42,290 nt of DNA from JAHDDW01 sp964648795. GTDB taxonomy: Bacteria; Actinomycetota; Acidimicrobiia; Acidimicrobiales; SZUA-35. Every line of letters starts with the position of its first letter. Position 1 is the stretch's first letter. The notes below the pieces were generated by a model. That model worked only from the letters and a program-made list of their open reading frames with translations, was not told the DNA's origin and searched no databases. Position numbers and translations under genes: made by a program. Of this stretch, positions 34,088 through 41,532 are shown piece by piece. The stretch spans positions 1-42,290 of the forward strand of contig CAZYMB010000013.1 of the NCBI GenBank assembly GCA_964648795.1, given 5' to 3'.

Positions 34088-34273
34088 CTACCAGCTGGCC
34101 TTGGTCACGCCCGGGATTTCCCCTTTGTGTGCCATAGTACGTAGACATACTCGACAAAGATTAAATCGACGGTAAACCGCACGTGGTCGCCCACAAATTG
34201 CGCAGCGGGTGTAGCCACGGACCTTAAACTTTGGAGTCTTCTTCTGCTTGTTTATTAGCGCTTTTTTAGCCAT
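34088..34273 (-). CDS. rpsN: 30S ribosomal protein S14, zinc type (type Z)
   Basis: 61-residue short form of S14 in the 30S head. The zinc ribbon is intact: C-A-I-C and C-R-V-C (CAICGRPRAVYRRFNLCRVC). The closing MAHKGEIPGVTKASW is typical. It lies six bases after rplE. A separate zinc-free paralogue, used under zinc limitation in some actinobacteria, is not in the window. Confidence 0.98.
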   Translation of the reverse strand: MAKKALINKQKKTPKFKVRGYTRCAICGRPRAVYRRFNLCRVCLRTMAHKGEIPGVTKASW

Positions 34274-34279
34274 TGGCGC

Positions 34280-34840
34280 CTACCTTTCGCCCTTGAACGG
34301 GAACTTGAATGCTTTGAGTAACTGTCTGCCACCTTCATTGTCTGTAGCAGTTGTGCAGATAGTGATGTCCATGCCACGAGTCTTATCAACATTGTCATAG
34401 TTGATCTCTGGGAACATCAACTGCTCATTAAGACCAAACGTGTAGTTACCGTTGCCATCAAACGAATTTGGGTTTAGGCCACGGAAGTCACGGATTCTTG
34501 GAATCGCAAGAGTTATCAACCGGTCGTAGAACTCCCACATTTGGTTGCCTCGAAGAGTGACCTTTGTTCCAACTGCGTTTCCTTCACGAAGCTTGAAACT
34601 AGCAATTGACTTTTTAGCCTTAGTTACGATTGGTTTCTGACCGGCAATCTGAGTAAGGTCCGCAACCGCTGACTCTAAGTTCTTAGAGTTAACGAGAGCT
34701 TCACCAACACCCATGTTGACCACAATCTTTGACAAGGTCGGGACCTGCATTACGTTTTCAAGCCCGAGATCAGTTTTTAGTTGATCACGAATCTCGTTTT
34801 GGTAAATCACCTTGAGACGAGGTTTAGTTACTGTCGTCAT
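34280..34840 (-). CDS. rplE: 50S ribosomal protein L5
   Basis: Binds 5S rRNA and touches the P-site tRNA. The 186 residues include LENVMQVPTLSKIVVNMGVG and TLRGNQMWEFYDRLITLAIPR and the closing GRQLLKAFKFPFKG. It starts in a TAATG overlap with rplX. Confidence 0.98.
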   Translation of the reverse strand: MTTVTKPRLKVIYQNEIRDQLKTDLGLENVMQVPTLSKIVVNMGVGEALVNSKNLESAVADLTQIAGQKPIVTKAKKSIASFKLREGNAVGTKVTLRGNQMWEFYDRLITLAIPRIRDFRGLNPNSFDGNGNYTFGLNEQLMFPEINYDNVDKTRGMDITICTTATDNEGGRQLLKAFKFPFKGER

Positions 34841-35157
34841 TAGCTTGCCTCCGGAATCTTGGCATCGGTTCGCTTACAAAAGCGTTCCTTGTTTCCATCA
34901 ACCATTCGATAACCGACCTTTGTTGGCTTGCCATCGCTTGGCGAAATCATTGCAACGTTCGAGACGTGCATTGGCATCTCTTGATCGATGATGCCTCCTG
35001 GCTCTTCGTCAGAACGTGCTTTCGTGTGTCGCTTGGCAATGTTTGCACCAGTAACGACTACTTTGTTAGCTTTTGGAACTGTTGAAGCAACAATCCCTTC
35101 AAAGCCTTTATCTTTACCTGCGACAACTCTTACTGTGTCTCCTGTTTTAATTCTCAT
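34840..35157 (-). CDS. rplX: 50S ribosomal protein L24
   Basis: Assembly initiator of the large subunit. The KOW motif spans about residues 3-32 (KTGDTVRVVAGKDKGFEG). At 105 residues it is normal. It shares one-base TAATG junctions with rplN before it and rplE after it. Confidence 0.98.
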   Translation of the reverse strand: MRIKTGDTVRVVAGKDKGFEGIVASTVPKANKVVVTGANIAKRHTKARSDEEPGGIIDQEMPMHVSNVAMISPSDGKPTKVGYRMVDGNKERFCKRTDAKIPEAS

Positions 35158-35525
35158 TACAGAACCTCCGGAGCTAGAGAAACAATTCGCATAAACTTAG
35201 AGTCACGTAGTTCTCGACCAACTGGGCCGAAGATACGAGTACCTCGAGGTTCGCGGTTTTCGTTAATTAGTACAGCTGCGTTCTCGTCGAAGCGGATGTA
35301 GCTGCCATCTGGACGTCGTCGTTCTTTAGCAGTACGCACAATCACGCACTTCACGACTTCACCCTTTTTAACTGCTGCGCCCGGTATAGCGTCTTTAACT
35401 GTTGCGACAATAATGTCACCAACACCAGCTACACGACGCTTAGAACCACCGAGAACTTTAATGCAAAGTATCTCCTTAGCTCCTGAGTTGTCTGCAACTT
35501 TAAGTCTTGATTCTTGTTGGATCAC
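35157..35525 (-). CDS. rplN: 50S ribosomal protein L14
   Basis: Large-subunit interface protein. MIQQESRLKVADNSGAKE opens the 122-residue sequence, the classic L14 start, and ENREPRGTRIFGPVGRELR is also conserved. It overlaps rpsQ by four bases and rplX by one. Confidence 0.98.
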   Translation of the reverse strand: MIQQESRLKVADNSGAKEILCIKVLGGSKRRVAGVGDIIVATVKDAIPGAAVKKGEVVKCVIVRTAKERRRPDGSYIRFDENAAVLINENREPRGTRIFGPVGRELRDSKFMRIVSLAPEVL

Positions 35526-35797
35526 TTAGCACGCTCCAGAATTTCGAGAATTCGCCAACGCTTCTTAGCTGACATTGGTCGTGTTTCTACGATACGGACT
35601 CTGTCGCCTACGTTTAGGTCATTTTCTTCATCATGAGTGAAGTACTTCTTAGCTGACTGGACTGTCTTGTTGTAGCGAGGGTGGCGAGAACGTCGCACAA
35701 CTTCAACTACAGCAGTCTTTTCCATCTTCGTTGAAACAACGAGTCCTTCACGCACTTTCCGGCTCTCTGAACGGTCTTTAGTAGTTGTAGCGTCCAT
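35522..35797 (-). CDS. rpsQ: 30S ribosomal protein S17
   Basis: Primary 16S rRNA-binding OB-fold protein of 91 residues. The core runs from REGLVVSTKMEKTAVVEVVR to VGDRVRIVETRPMSAKKRW. A short charged N-terminus precedes it. It starts in a TAATG overlap with rpmC. Confidence 0.97.
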   Translation of the reverse strand: MDATTTKDRSESRKVREGLVVSTKMEKTAVVEVVRRSRHPRYNKTVQSAKKYFTHDEENDLNVGDRVRIVETRPMSAKKRWRILEILERAK

Positions 35798-36024
35798 TAG
35801 CTATCCCCTTTAGCGTCAGCAAGCCCTTCAGCTGCTGCGATTTCACGACTGCGAATCTCGGTCAAGATTCTCGCAATCTCTTTCTTCTGCACTTTCATCA
35901 GAGAAGAGTTTTCTAGCTGCCCAGTAGCAGACTGGAACCTAACCTTGAAAAGGTCTTTCTTAGCCTCGCCTAGGCGATCTAGTAACTCTGTGTCTGATAG
36001 TTCCTTAATAACTTTTTTAGCCAT
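35797..36024 (-). CDS. rpmC: 50S ribosomal protein L29
   Basis: Tunnel-exit protein that forms part of the docking site for SRP and trigger factor. In 75 residues it shows ELSDTELLDRLGEAKKDLFK and the conserved RFQSATGQLEN. It overlaps the end of rplP by eight bases. Confidence 0.97.
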   Translation of the reverse strand: MAKKVIKELSDTELLDRLGEAKKDLFKVRFQSATGQLENSSLMKVQKKEIARILTEIRSREIAAAEGLADAKGDS

Positions 36025-36439
36025 CGAAGCCGTCCTGACGTGAAACGAAACGAGCTTTGACTGGGAGCTTTTGAATTGCTCGGTCTGCAGCTAGTCGTGC
36101 CACTTTTTCATCTGGGTATGCGATCTCAAATACAACACGTCCTGGCTTAACTACAGCTACCCAAAACTCTGGGTTACCTTTACCAGAACCCATGCGGGTT
36201 TCAGCTGCACGCTGTGTCACTGGCTTGTCTGGGAAAATATTGATCCAGACTTTTCCGCCACGACGAACGTGACGTGTCATAGCAATACGTGCTGCTTCTA
36301 TTTGGCGAGAGGTGATCCATCCTGGTTCTAGAACCTGGACACCGAAGTCACCATAACTTACAGTTGTTGCTCCCTTAGCCTTACCGCGGGTTCGTCCACG
36401 ATGTTGCTTGCGGAACTTTGTTTTCTTTGGCATTAACAT
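36017..36439 (-). CDS. rplP: 50S ribosomal protein L16
   Basis: Large-subunit protein at the A-site tRNA and peptidyl-transferase entry. It has 140 residues from ATG 36439, or 138 from ATG 36433. The first is favoured because GGAG in the end of rpsC lies eight bases ahead. PKKTKFRKQHRGRTRGKAKG and RGGKVWINIFPDKPVTQ are diagnostic. Confidence 0.98.
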   Translation of the reverse strand: MLMPKKTKFRKQHRGRTRGKAKGATTVSYGDFGVQVLEPGWITSRQIEAARIAMTRHVRRGGKVWINIFPDKPVTQRAAETRMGSGKGNPEFWVAVVKPGRVVFEIAYPDEKVARLAADRAIQKLPVKARFVSRQDGFDG

Positions 36440-37297
36440 CTAATCATCTCCCGGGCGGAACTTGTCAGTTGAAGACTTGTCTTTTAGCGAAGCTTGAACA
36501 GCTTCTTCTTCATCTAGAAGTCTTTCGATTTCTGGATCTGCTTCTTTAACGAGCGGAGCTGGTTCGGCAGGAGTTTCTTCTCCATTGCGCTTAGAAGTAA
36601 CTACTTCTGGCGTTACTGGCGCTACAGCTGGAGCTGCTTCAACAGTTTCTTCGACTGCTGGCTTGTAAGGAAGAATGTCACCCTTGTATAGCCAAACCTT
36701 TACACCGATTCGACCATATGTTGTGTGAGCTTCACGGAAGCCATAGTCAACGTCTGCTCGAAGTGTATGAAGAGGTACTCGACCCTCACGGTACCATTCG
36801 GTACGGCTCATTTCTGCGCCACCAAGGCGGCCAGAACTTTGAACCTTAACACCCTCAGCTCCGGCTTTCATTGCGTTCTGAAGTGCTCGTTTCATCGCAC
36901 GACGGAATGCCATACGACCAACGAGCTGATCGGCAACACCTTGAGCTATAAGAGCTGCATCTAGTTCAGGCTGTTTGATTTCGACAATGTTCAGCTTGAT
37001 GTTCAGGTTGCCAGTCATCTTGGTCAGACCGTTACGTAGACGATCTGCTTCGGCACCTTTACGACCAATAACAATTCCTGGTCTTGCTGTGTGAATGTCG
37101 ATTTGCAGTTTGTCTCTAGTTCTTTCAACTTCGATTCGAGAAATAGCAGCGTTAGGAAGCTCGGCCATCAGGTACTTCCTGATCTCGTTATCTTCTGCTA
37201 AATAGTCTCTGTATTCTTGGCGATCGGCAATCCATCGTGACTTCCAGTCGGTAATTACTCCGAGACGGAACCCATATGGGTGTACTTTTTGACCCAT
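36440..37297 (-). CDS. rpsC: 30S ribosomal protein S3 with acidic C-terminal extension
   Basis: Lines the mRNA entry channel and helps unwind mRNA. The core (about 1-213) has GQKVHPYGFRLGVITDWKS and a KH domain with the GXXG loop VIGRKGAE, ending near RIGVKVWLYKGDILP. Then comes an Ala/Pro/Glu-rich tail of about 70 residues, ending SSTDKFRPGDD. It makes the protein 285 residues, against about 233 in E. coli. It starts in a TAATG overlap with rplV. Confidence 0.97.
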   Translation of the reverse strand: MGQKVHPYGFRLGVITDWKSRWIADRQEYRDYLAEDNEIRKYLMAELPNAAISRIEVERTRDKLQIDIHTARPGIVIGRKGAEADRLRNGLTKMTGNLNIKLNIVEIKQPELDAALIAQGVADQLVGRMAFRRAMKRALQNAMKAGAEGVKVQSSGRLGGAEMSRTEWYREGRVPLHTLRADVDYGFREAHTTYGRIGVKVWLYKGDILPYKPAVEETVEAAPAVAPVTPEVVTSKRNGEETPAEPAPLVKEADPEIERLLDEEEAVQASLKDKSSTDKFRPGDD

Positions 37298-38004
37298 TAG
37301 GCCTCTCCTTCTTTCTCGTCTTCTTCAACTTCTGGNNNNNNNNNNNNNNNNNNNNNNNNNNNNNNNNNNNNNNNNNNNNNNNNNNNNNNNNNNNNNNNNN
37401 NNNNNNNNNNNNNNNNNNNNNNNNNNNNNNNNNNNGTCTCAACCTCTTCATCAGTCGCTGCTTCAACAGCTTCTGCTTCTTCAGGAGTTGGCGGAGTCTC
37501 TTCAACATCAGCAGCAGCTGGAGTTTCTTTTGCTTTACTCTTAGCGACACGATCAGCACGAGATGACTTCTTCTTAGTCTTTGCTTTACCTTCGCTTGAT
37601 TTAGCTTTGGCTGCAGCAGAGTCACGCATTGTCTTTAGTTCTTCGTCTGTGTAACGAGATACCTCGATAACGATGTGGCAAACCTGCTTGTGGATTGCAC
37701 TTGCTCGTCCGCGGGCACGAGGACGAAAACGCTTAATGGTTGGCCCTTCGTCTGAGTAACATGCGGATACGTAGAGTTCGTCAGCAGAGATCTCTTCGTT
37801 GTGTTCAGCGTTCGCTATTGCTGAGTTAAGACATTTCTTAACTGGATCAGCGGCAAGACGATCACACAAGAACAGAATGCTCTGAGCTTCAATAACGTTT
37901 TTGCCTCGAATTAGGTTCAGGACAACTCGAGCCTTTGAGGCTGACATTCTGACAAACTTTGTCTCAGCTTTTGAGCCTGGACGCTCAGTAATAGTTGCAG
38001 TCAT
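37297..38004 (-). CDS. rplV: 50S ribosomal protein L22 with long charged C-terminal tail, interrupted by an assembly gap
   Basis: L22 reaches into the exit tunnel with a beta hairpin. The core (about 1-118) has KFVRMSASKARVVLNLIRGK and RARGRASAIHKQVCHI. A Lys/Ala/Ser-rich stretch follows (about 130-160), then a Glu/Ala-rich tail. It is cut by 100 N and resumes as PEVEEDEKEGEA before TAA. Plain L22 has about 110-120 residues; here it is at least 200. Because the gap length is unknown, neither tail length nor frame across the gap is certain, but acidic sequence on both sides supports one gene. Confidence 0.93.
   Translation of the reverse strand: MTATITERPGSKAETKFVRMSASKARVVLNLIRGKNVIEAQSILFLCDRLAADPVKKCLNSAIANAEHNEEISADELYVSACYSDEGPTIKRFRPRARGRASAIHKQVCHIVIEVSRYTDEELKTMRDSAAAKAKSSEGKAKTKKKSSRADRVAKSKAKETPAAADVEETPPTPEEAEAVEAATDEEVEXXXXXXXXXXXXXXXXXXXXXXXXXXXXXXXXXXPEVEEDEKEGEA
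37336..37435. other. assembly gap (100 N) inside the L22 tail
   Basis: Exactly 100 ambiguous bases, the conventional filler for a gap of unknown size. It sits in the low-complexity acidic tail of rplV, the kind of repeat-rich coding sequence on which short-read assembly breaks. Real length unknown. Confidence 0.98.
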
Positions 38005-38006
38005 TT

Positions 38007-38273
38007 CTACTTCTCCTGCCCTGAGTGGAACCTAAAGGTACGAGTTGGAGAGAATTCGCCCAACTTGTGACCAACCATAGATTCTGAAACGAACACTGGT
38101 ACGTGCTTGCGGCCATCATGTACTGCAAAAGTGTGTCCAACCATGTCTGGAATGATGGTTGATCGACGAGACCATGTCTTTATTACTTGCTTCTCGCCCT
38201 TGTCGTTTTGCTCATCTACTTTTTTGAGTAGATGCTCGTCGACAAATGGGCCTTTCTTCAGACTTCTAGCCAT
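38007..38273 (-). CDS. rpsS: 30S ribosomal protein S19
   Basis: Head protein of 88 residues that works with S13. RSLKKGPFVDEHLLKKV and VGHKLGEFSPTRTFRFHSG are diagnostic. It starts in a TAATG overlap with rplB and ends two bases before rplV. Confidence 0.98.
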   Translation of the reverse strand: MARSLKKGPFVDEHLLKKVDEQNDKGEKQVIKTWSRRSTIIPDMVGHTFAVHDGRKHVPVFVSESMVGHKLGEFSPTRTFRFHSGQEK

Positions 38274-39106
38274 TATCTCTTAGATCCCTTCTTACGACGA
38301 CGTCGTACGATGTCTTTGTCACTAGCTTTCGGCTTTCTAGTTCTCTTCTCTGGCTTACCCCAAGGTGATACTGGGTGACGACCACCAGAAGACTTACCTT
38401 CACCACCACCGTGTGGGTGATCTACCGGGTTCATAGCAACACCACGTGTCTGTGGACGCTTGCCCTTCCAACGGTTACGACCAGCTTTACCGATCTTGAT
38501 AAGTTCGAACTCTGAGTTACCAACTTCGCCGACTGTCGCTCGACAGTCGATTGACACTTTGCGCATCTCTGAAGAAGGAAGACGAAGTGTTGCCTTTGTT
38601 CCTTCTTTCGCCATGAGCTGAACGCTTGAACCAGCCGAACGAGCCATCTTTGCTCCACCACCTGGGCGTAGCTCGATGTTGTGAATTACTGTACCGACTG
38701 GGATGTATCGCAGTGGTAAAGCATTTCCTGGCTTGATGTCTGCTTTTTGACCAGACTCAACTTTGTCTTTAACGTTTAGGTCTTTCGGCGCAATGATGTA
38801 GCGCTTCTCACCATCGTGATAGTGAAGAAGTGCAATACGACAGTTGCGGTTTGGATCGTATTCGATCGCTGCAACAGTTGCCGGTATAGCGTCTTTGGTA
38901 CGCTTAAAATCTATGATTCGGTAACGCTGCTTGTGTCCGCCACCACGGTGACGAGAAGTCTTGCGACCCTTGTTGTTACGACCACCAGTTGAAGACTTCT
39001 TGGCTAGAAGTGATTTTTCTGGGGTTGTCTTTGTAACTTCTGAGAAGTCTGAGCTCGTCTGAAAGCGACGACCCGGGCTTGTAGGTTTTCTTGATCTAAT
39101 TCCCAT
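38273..39106 (-). CDS. rplB: 50S ribosomal protein L2
   Basis: Large-subunit protein needed for subunit joining and peptidyl transfer. In 277 residues it has GRNNKGRKTSRHRGGGHKQR and the L2 signature MNPVDHPHGGGEG with its conserved His, plus SPWGKPEKRTRK near the C-terminus. Starts five bases after rplW. Confidence 0.99.
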   Translation of the reverse strand: MGIRSRKPTSPGRRFQTSSDFSEVTKTTPEKSLLAKKSSTGGRNNKGRKTSRHRGGGHKQRYRIIDFKRTKDAIPATVAAIEYDPNRNCRIALLHYHDGEKRYIIAPKDLNVKDKVESGQKADIKPGNALPLRYIPVGTVIHNIELRPGGGAKMARSAGSSVQLMAKEGTKATLRLPSSEMRKVSIDCRATVGEVGNSEFELIKIGKAGRNRWKGKRPQTRGVAMNPVDHPHGGGEGKSSGGRHPVSPWGKPEKRTRKPKASDKDIVRRRRKKGSKR

Positions 39107-39111
39107 GGTTC

Positions 39112-39405
39112 CTAACTCTCAAACACGTCAATTGAGCCCTCAGCGAGGGTAACAATTGCTCTCTTGCGGTCTGCTCGCTTGTTAAAGCGGTTGGTGCGAC
39201 GATTACGTGACCTTTTACCTTTACGATTCAGGGTGTTTACGCTCGACACTTTGACGTCTTCGAAGATTTCTTCGATTGCGTCACGAATCTCTGGCTTTGA
39301 AGCGCTTTTGTGAACTTCAAAGGTGTACTTGTTCTGGGTTTCCTGAGCGATCGCAGCTTTTTCTGTCACGATTGGGCGCAGGATTACATCTCTTGGATCT
39401 TTCAT
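39112..39405 (-). CDS. rplW: 50S ribosomal protein L23
   Basis: Main docking site at the tunnel exit for trigger factor and SRP. In 97 residues it shows RDVILRPIVTEKAAIAQETQ and NKYTFEVHKSASKPEIRDAI. It starts in a TAATG overlap with rplD. Confidence 0.97.
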   Translation of the reverse strand: MKDPRDVILRPIVTEKAAIAQETQNKYTFEVHKSASKPEIRDAIEEIFEDVKVSSVNTLNRKGKRSRNRRTNRFNKRADRKRAIVTLAEGSIDVFES

Positions 39406-40061
39406 TATTCTGCTTCCTCAGTCTTGTTCGCTGCCGGAGGTGCACCTGGTGTGGTGTCAGCGCTTGGCAGTGAGTTTTGCGTGAACACGACATAGTCACT
39501 TAGGAGAACATCGTGAGTGTTTAGTTGATCCTTGGCTAGAACTTGAACCTTCGGAAGGTTACGCATGCTTAGCGCTGCGTTTGTTTCGTCACGGTCAAGA
39601 ACAACTAGCGCTCTACCCTCGACACCTAGTGACTCGAGAGCCGATATTGCATCTTTAGTGCTTGGCTCTTCAAAGTTCCAAGCGTCTACAACGACAATCT
39701 TGTCGTCTTTAGCTCGGTCGCTTAGCGCTGACTTAAGAGCAGCTTTGATCATCTTCTTGTTTGTGCGTTCTGAGTAGTCACGTGGCTTTGGTCCGTGAGC
39801 GGCACCACCACCTACCCAGATAGGAGAACGTGATGAACCAGCACGGGCTCGACCAGTACCTTTTTGGCGCCATGGCTTTGCTCCACCACCAGAAACTTCT
39901 GCACGAGTCTTAGCTTTGTGCGTTCCTTGGCGTTTAGCTGCAAGCTGAGCGTTAACTACTTGGTGCATGAGACTCATGTTTGGCTCTACACCGAAGTATG
40001 TTTCGTCTAGTTCTACAGATCCAGCCGATGAGCCTGATTGAGACTTAATATCTACTTTCAT
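39405..40061 (-). CDS. rplD: 50S ribosomal protein L4
   Basis: Tunnel-lining protein, in E. coli also the S10-operon repressor. The 218 residues include the extended loop KPWRQKGTGRARAGSSRSP and WVGGGAAHGPKPRDY. The C-terminal about 15 residues are an Ala/Pro-rich tail. It starts in a TAATG overlap with rplC. Confidence 0.98.
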   Translation of the reverse strand: MKVDIKSQSGSSAGSVELDETYFGVEPNMSLMHQVVNAQLAAKRQGTHKAKTRAEVSGGGAKPWRQKGTGRARAGSSRSPIWVGGGAAHGPKPRDYSERTNKKMIKAALKSALSDRAKDDKIVVVDAWNFEEPSTKDAISALESLGVEGRALVVLDRDETNAALSMRNLPKVQVLAKDQLNTHDVLLSDYVVFTQNSLPSADTTPGAPPAANKTEEAE

Positions 40062-40705
40062 TAGCCCTCATCTTTCTTTACTGCGTTCCGAATTAAGACT
40101 GAACCGCCCTTAGGGCCTGGAACTGAGCCTTTAACAAGAACTACGTTTTTCTCTGCGTCTGTTCGAACCACTTTGAGATTCTGAGTGGTTACTTTTTCGC
40201 CACCCATACGACCTGGCATCTTCTTACCTTTGAAGATACGAGATGGGGTTGCGCACTGACCTACAGAACCTGGCATACGGTGAACAAGGTGGGCACCGTG
40301 TGATGCACGCTGACCGGCAAAGTTGTGGCGCTTCATTACACCAGCAAAGCCTTTACCTTTACTTGTTGCTGTTACGTCGATCCATTCGCCAGCTTCGAAC
40401 GAGTCGCAGGCTATTTCTTGGCCTACTTCGTACTCGGATACGTCTTCTAGGCGAAGTTCGACGAGTTCAGAGCCTGGAGCTACTCCAGCTTTTTCGAAAT
40501 GGCCTGCTTGTGGCTTTGGCAACTTGGCAGCGTCTTTCTCGCCGTGAGTTACCTGAATTGCGGTGTAGCCGTTTGCATCTTCGGTCTTTACGTCTACTAC
40601 ACGGCACGGTGTAACTTCAAGCACTGTTACGGGTACGACTTTATTATCGTCATCCCATACTTGAGTCATACCGACCTTGCGGCCGACGATTGCTTTCTTA
40701 GTCAT
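40061..40705 (-). CDS. rplC: 50S ribosomal protein L3
   Basis: Assembly initiator near the peptidyl-transferase centre. In 214 residues it has KAIVGRKVGMTQVWDDDNKV, the L3 signature KGKGFAGVMKRHNFAGQRAS and PGRMGGEKVTTQNLKVV. It is the first gene of the S10 operon here, because no rpsJ precedes it. The start is preceded only by a weak purine run (GAAAGAAAAAC). Confidence 0.98.
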   Translation of the reverse strand: MTKKAIVGRKVGMTQVWDDDNKVVPVTVLEVTPCRVVDVKTEDANGYTAIQVTHGEKDAAKLPKPQAGHFEKAGVAPGSELVELRLEDVSEYEVGQEIACDSFEAGEWIDVTATSKGKGFAGVMKRHNFAGQRASHGAHLVHRMPGSVGQCATPSRIFKGKKMPGRMGGEKVTTQNLKVVRTDAEKNVVLVKGSVPGPKGGSVLIRNAVKKDEG

Positions 40706-41069
40706 GTTTTTCTTTCGTCAGAGGGCCCTAAGGCCGTTCACGTAACCGCTCTCCCGCTATTGGAAGAGCAAATTAACTTGTGATGCGCTGGATGGTTCCC
40801 ATAAAGGGCCTTCCCAGACAAAATTGGGGGTAGCGCACAGGGCACTACAAAACCTCGTTTAGCCTAGCGGCCTAATATTGGGGTTCCACCCTGTTTAGGC
40901 GTCAAATAGTTATCGCCCGTTTCGCTGCCCCGGTGGGTAACGCCGGGATCCAATTTGAGGTAAGCGCGTTTGCTGGCTTCTGATTTCAGCTGAAAAGAGG
41001 CTAGCCCCAAGCTCAATTCGAGAAAGATACTTCGGTTCAAGCAAGCCCCTTCCACCTCTGTATATAGCC
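40706..41069 (-). other. structured spacer upstream of rplC, no supported gene
   Basis: 364 bases where rpsJ would normally lie. It contains several inverted repeats: GCCTAA/TTAGGC with an inner GGGT/ACCC (40870-40900), CCCGG/CCGGG (40929-40947), a seven-pair GTAGCGC/GCACTAC with one wobble (40830-40848), and a small GGCC/GGCC (40724-40735). An 86-codon open frame at 40864-41124 has no recognisable protein. The spacer must hold the promoter of the S10 operon and could hold a leader RNA or small RNA. No tRNA was seen. Confidence 0.45.
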
Positions 41070-41465
41070 TCATAGACCACCGGTGTTTTGGACGACAGCG
41101 TATCGACAACAAACTCCCAACCACGCGGCAGCTGGATCCCTTGTTTCAGGCCAGTGAGTAGATTGATTTTTGTTCAGCGAACGTAGAGCAAGCTTTGTTC
41201 TGAACGACGGATCCACCAGCGCAATTTGTTCACCTAACTCATGGGCTTCGACAGGACCAATTTCAACACCGGGGAGGATAAAGCCAAAGGAACCACCAAA
41301 AGTGGCATCTAGATCGCCGTATTCAATGTTCCAACCAAAGGAATGACCATCGGAGCCAATATGGTCAGGACCATCATGAAATAGGTCATACCTGTCTAAG
41401 ACGGCTCGCAGCGAAGGGTGTTCTTCCACCGCCTTTTCAAACAATTCCCGATTTGATTCCGCCAT
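41070..41465 (-). CDS. hypothetical protein (131 aa)
   Basis: I do not recognise it. The first 40 residues are acidic and helical (NRELFEKAVEEHPSLRAVLD). A Gly-rich middle (SFGWNIEYGDLDATFGGSFG, about 60-80) looks beta-rich. The last about 25 residues (WLGVCCRYAVVQNTGGL) differ in character, as if the end were truncated or frameshifted. GGAA lies six bases before the ATG. No membrane segment or signal. A function cannot be given. Confidence 0.6.
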   Translation of the reverse strand: MAESNRELFEKAVEEHPSLRAVLDRYDLFHDGPDHIGSDGHSFGWNIEYGDLDATFGGSFGFILPGVEIGPVEAHELGEQIALVDPSFRTKLALRSLNKNQSTHWPETRDPAAAWLGVCCRYAVVQNTGGL

Positions 41466-41532
41466 ACATTTTTCCGCATTTGGTGTGATCTGAGACTACC
41501 GGAAATACTTAAATACGGCTAGCTGAGCGACC

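Noticed and set aside
40880..40895. T-box-like string AGGGTGGAACC on the minus strand
   Set aside because: The following GCG of the T-box consensus is absent, no specifier stem or terminator is clear, and no aminoacyl-tRNA synthetase or amino-acid gene follows.
40864..41124. 86-codon minus-strand ORF
   Set aside because: No family resemblance, no ribosome site, overlaps the 41070 gene in another phase, and lies over strong inverted repeats.
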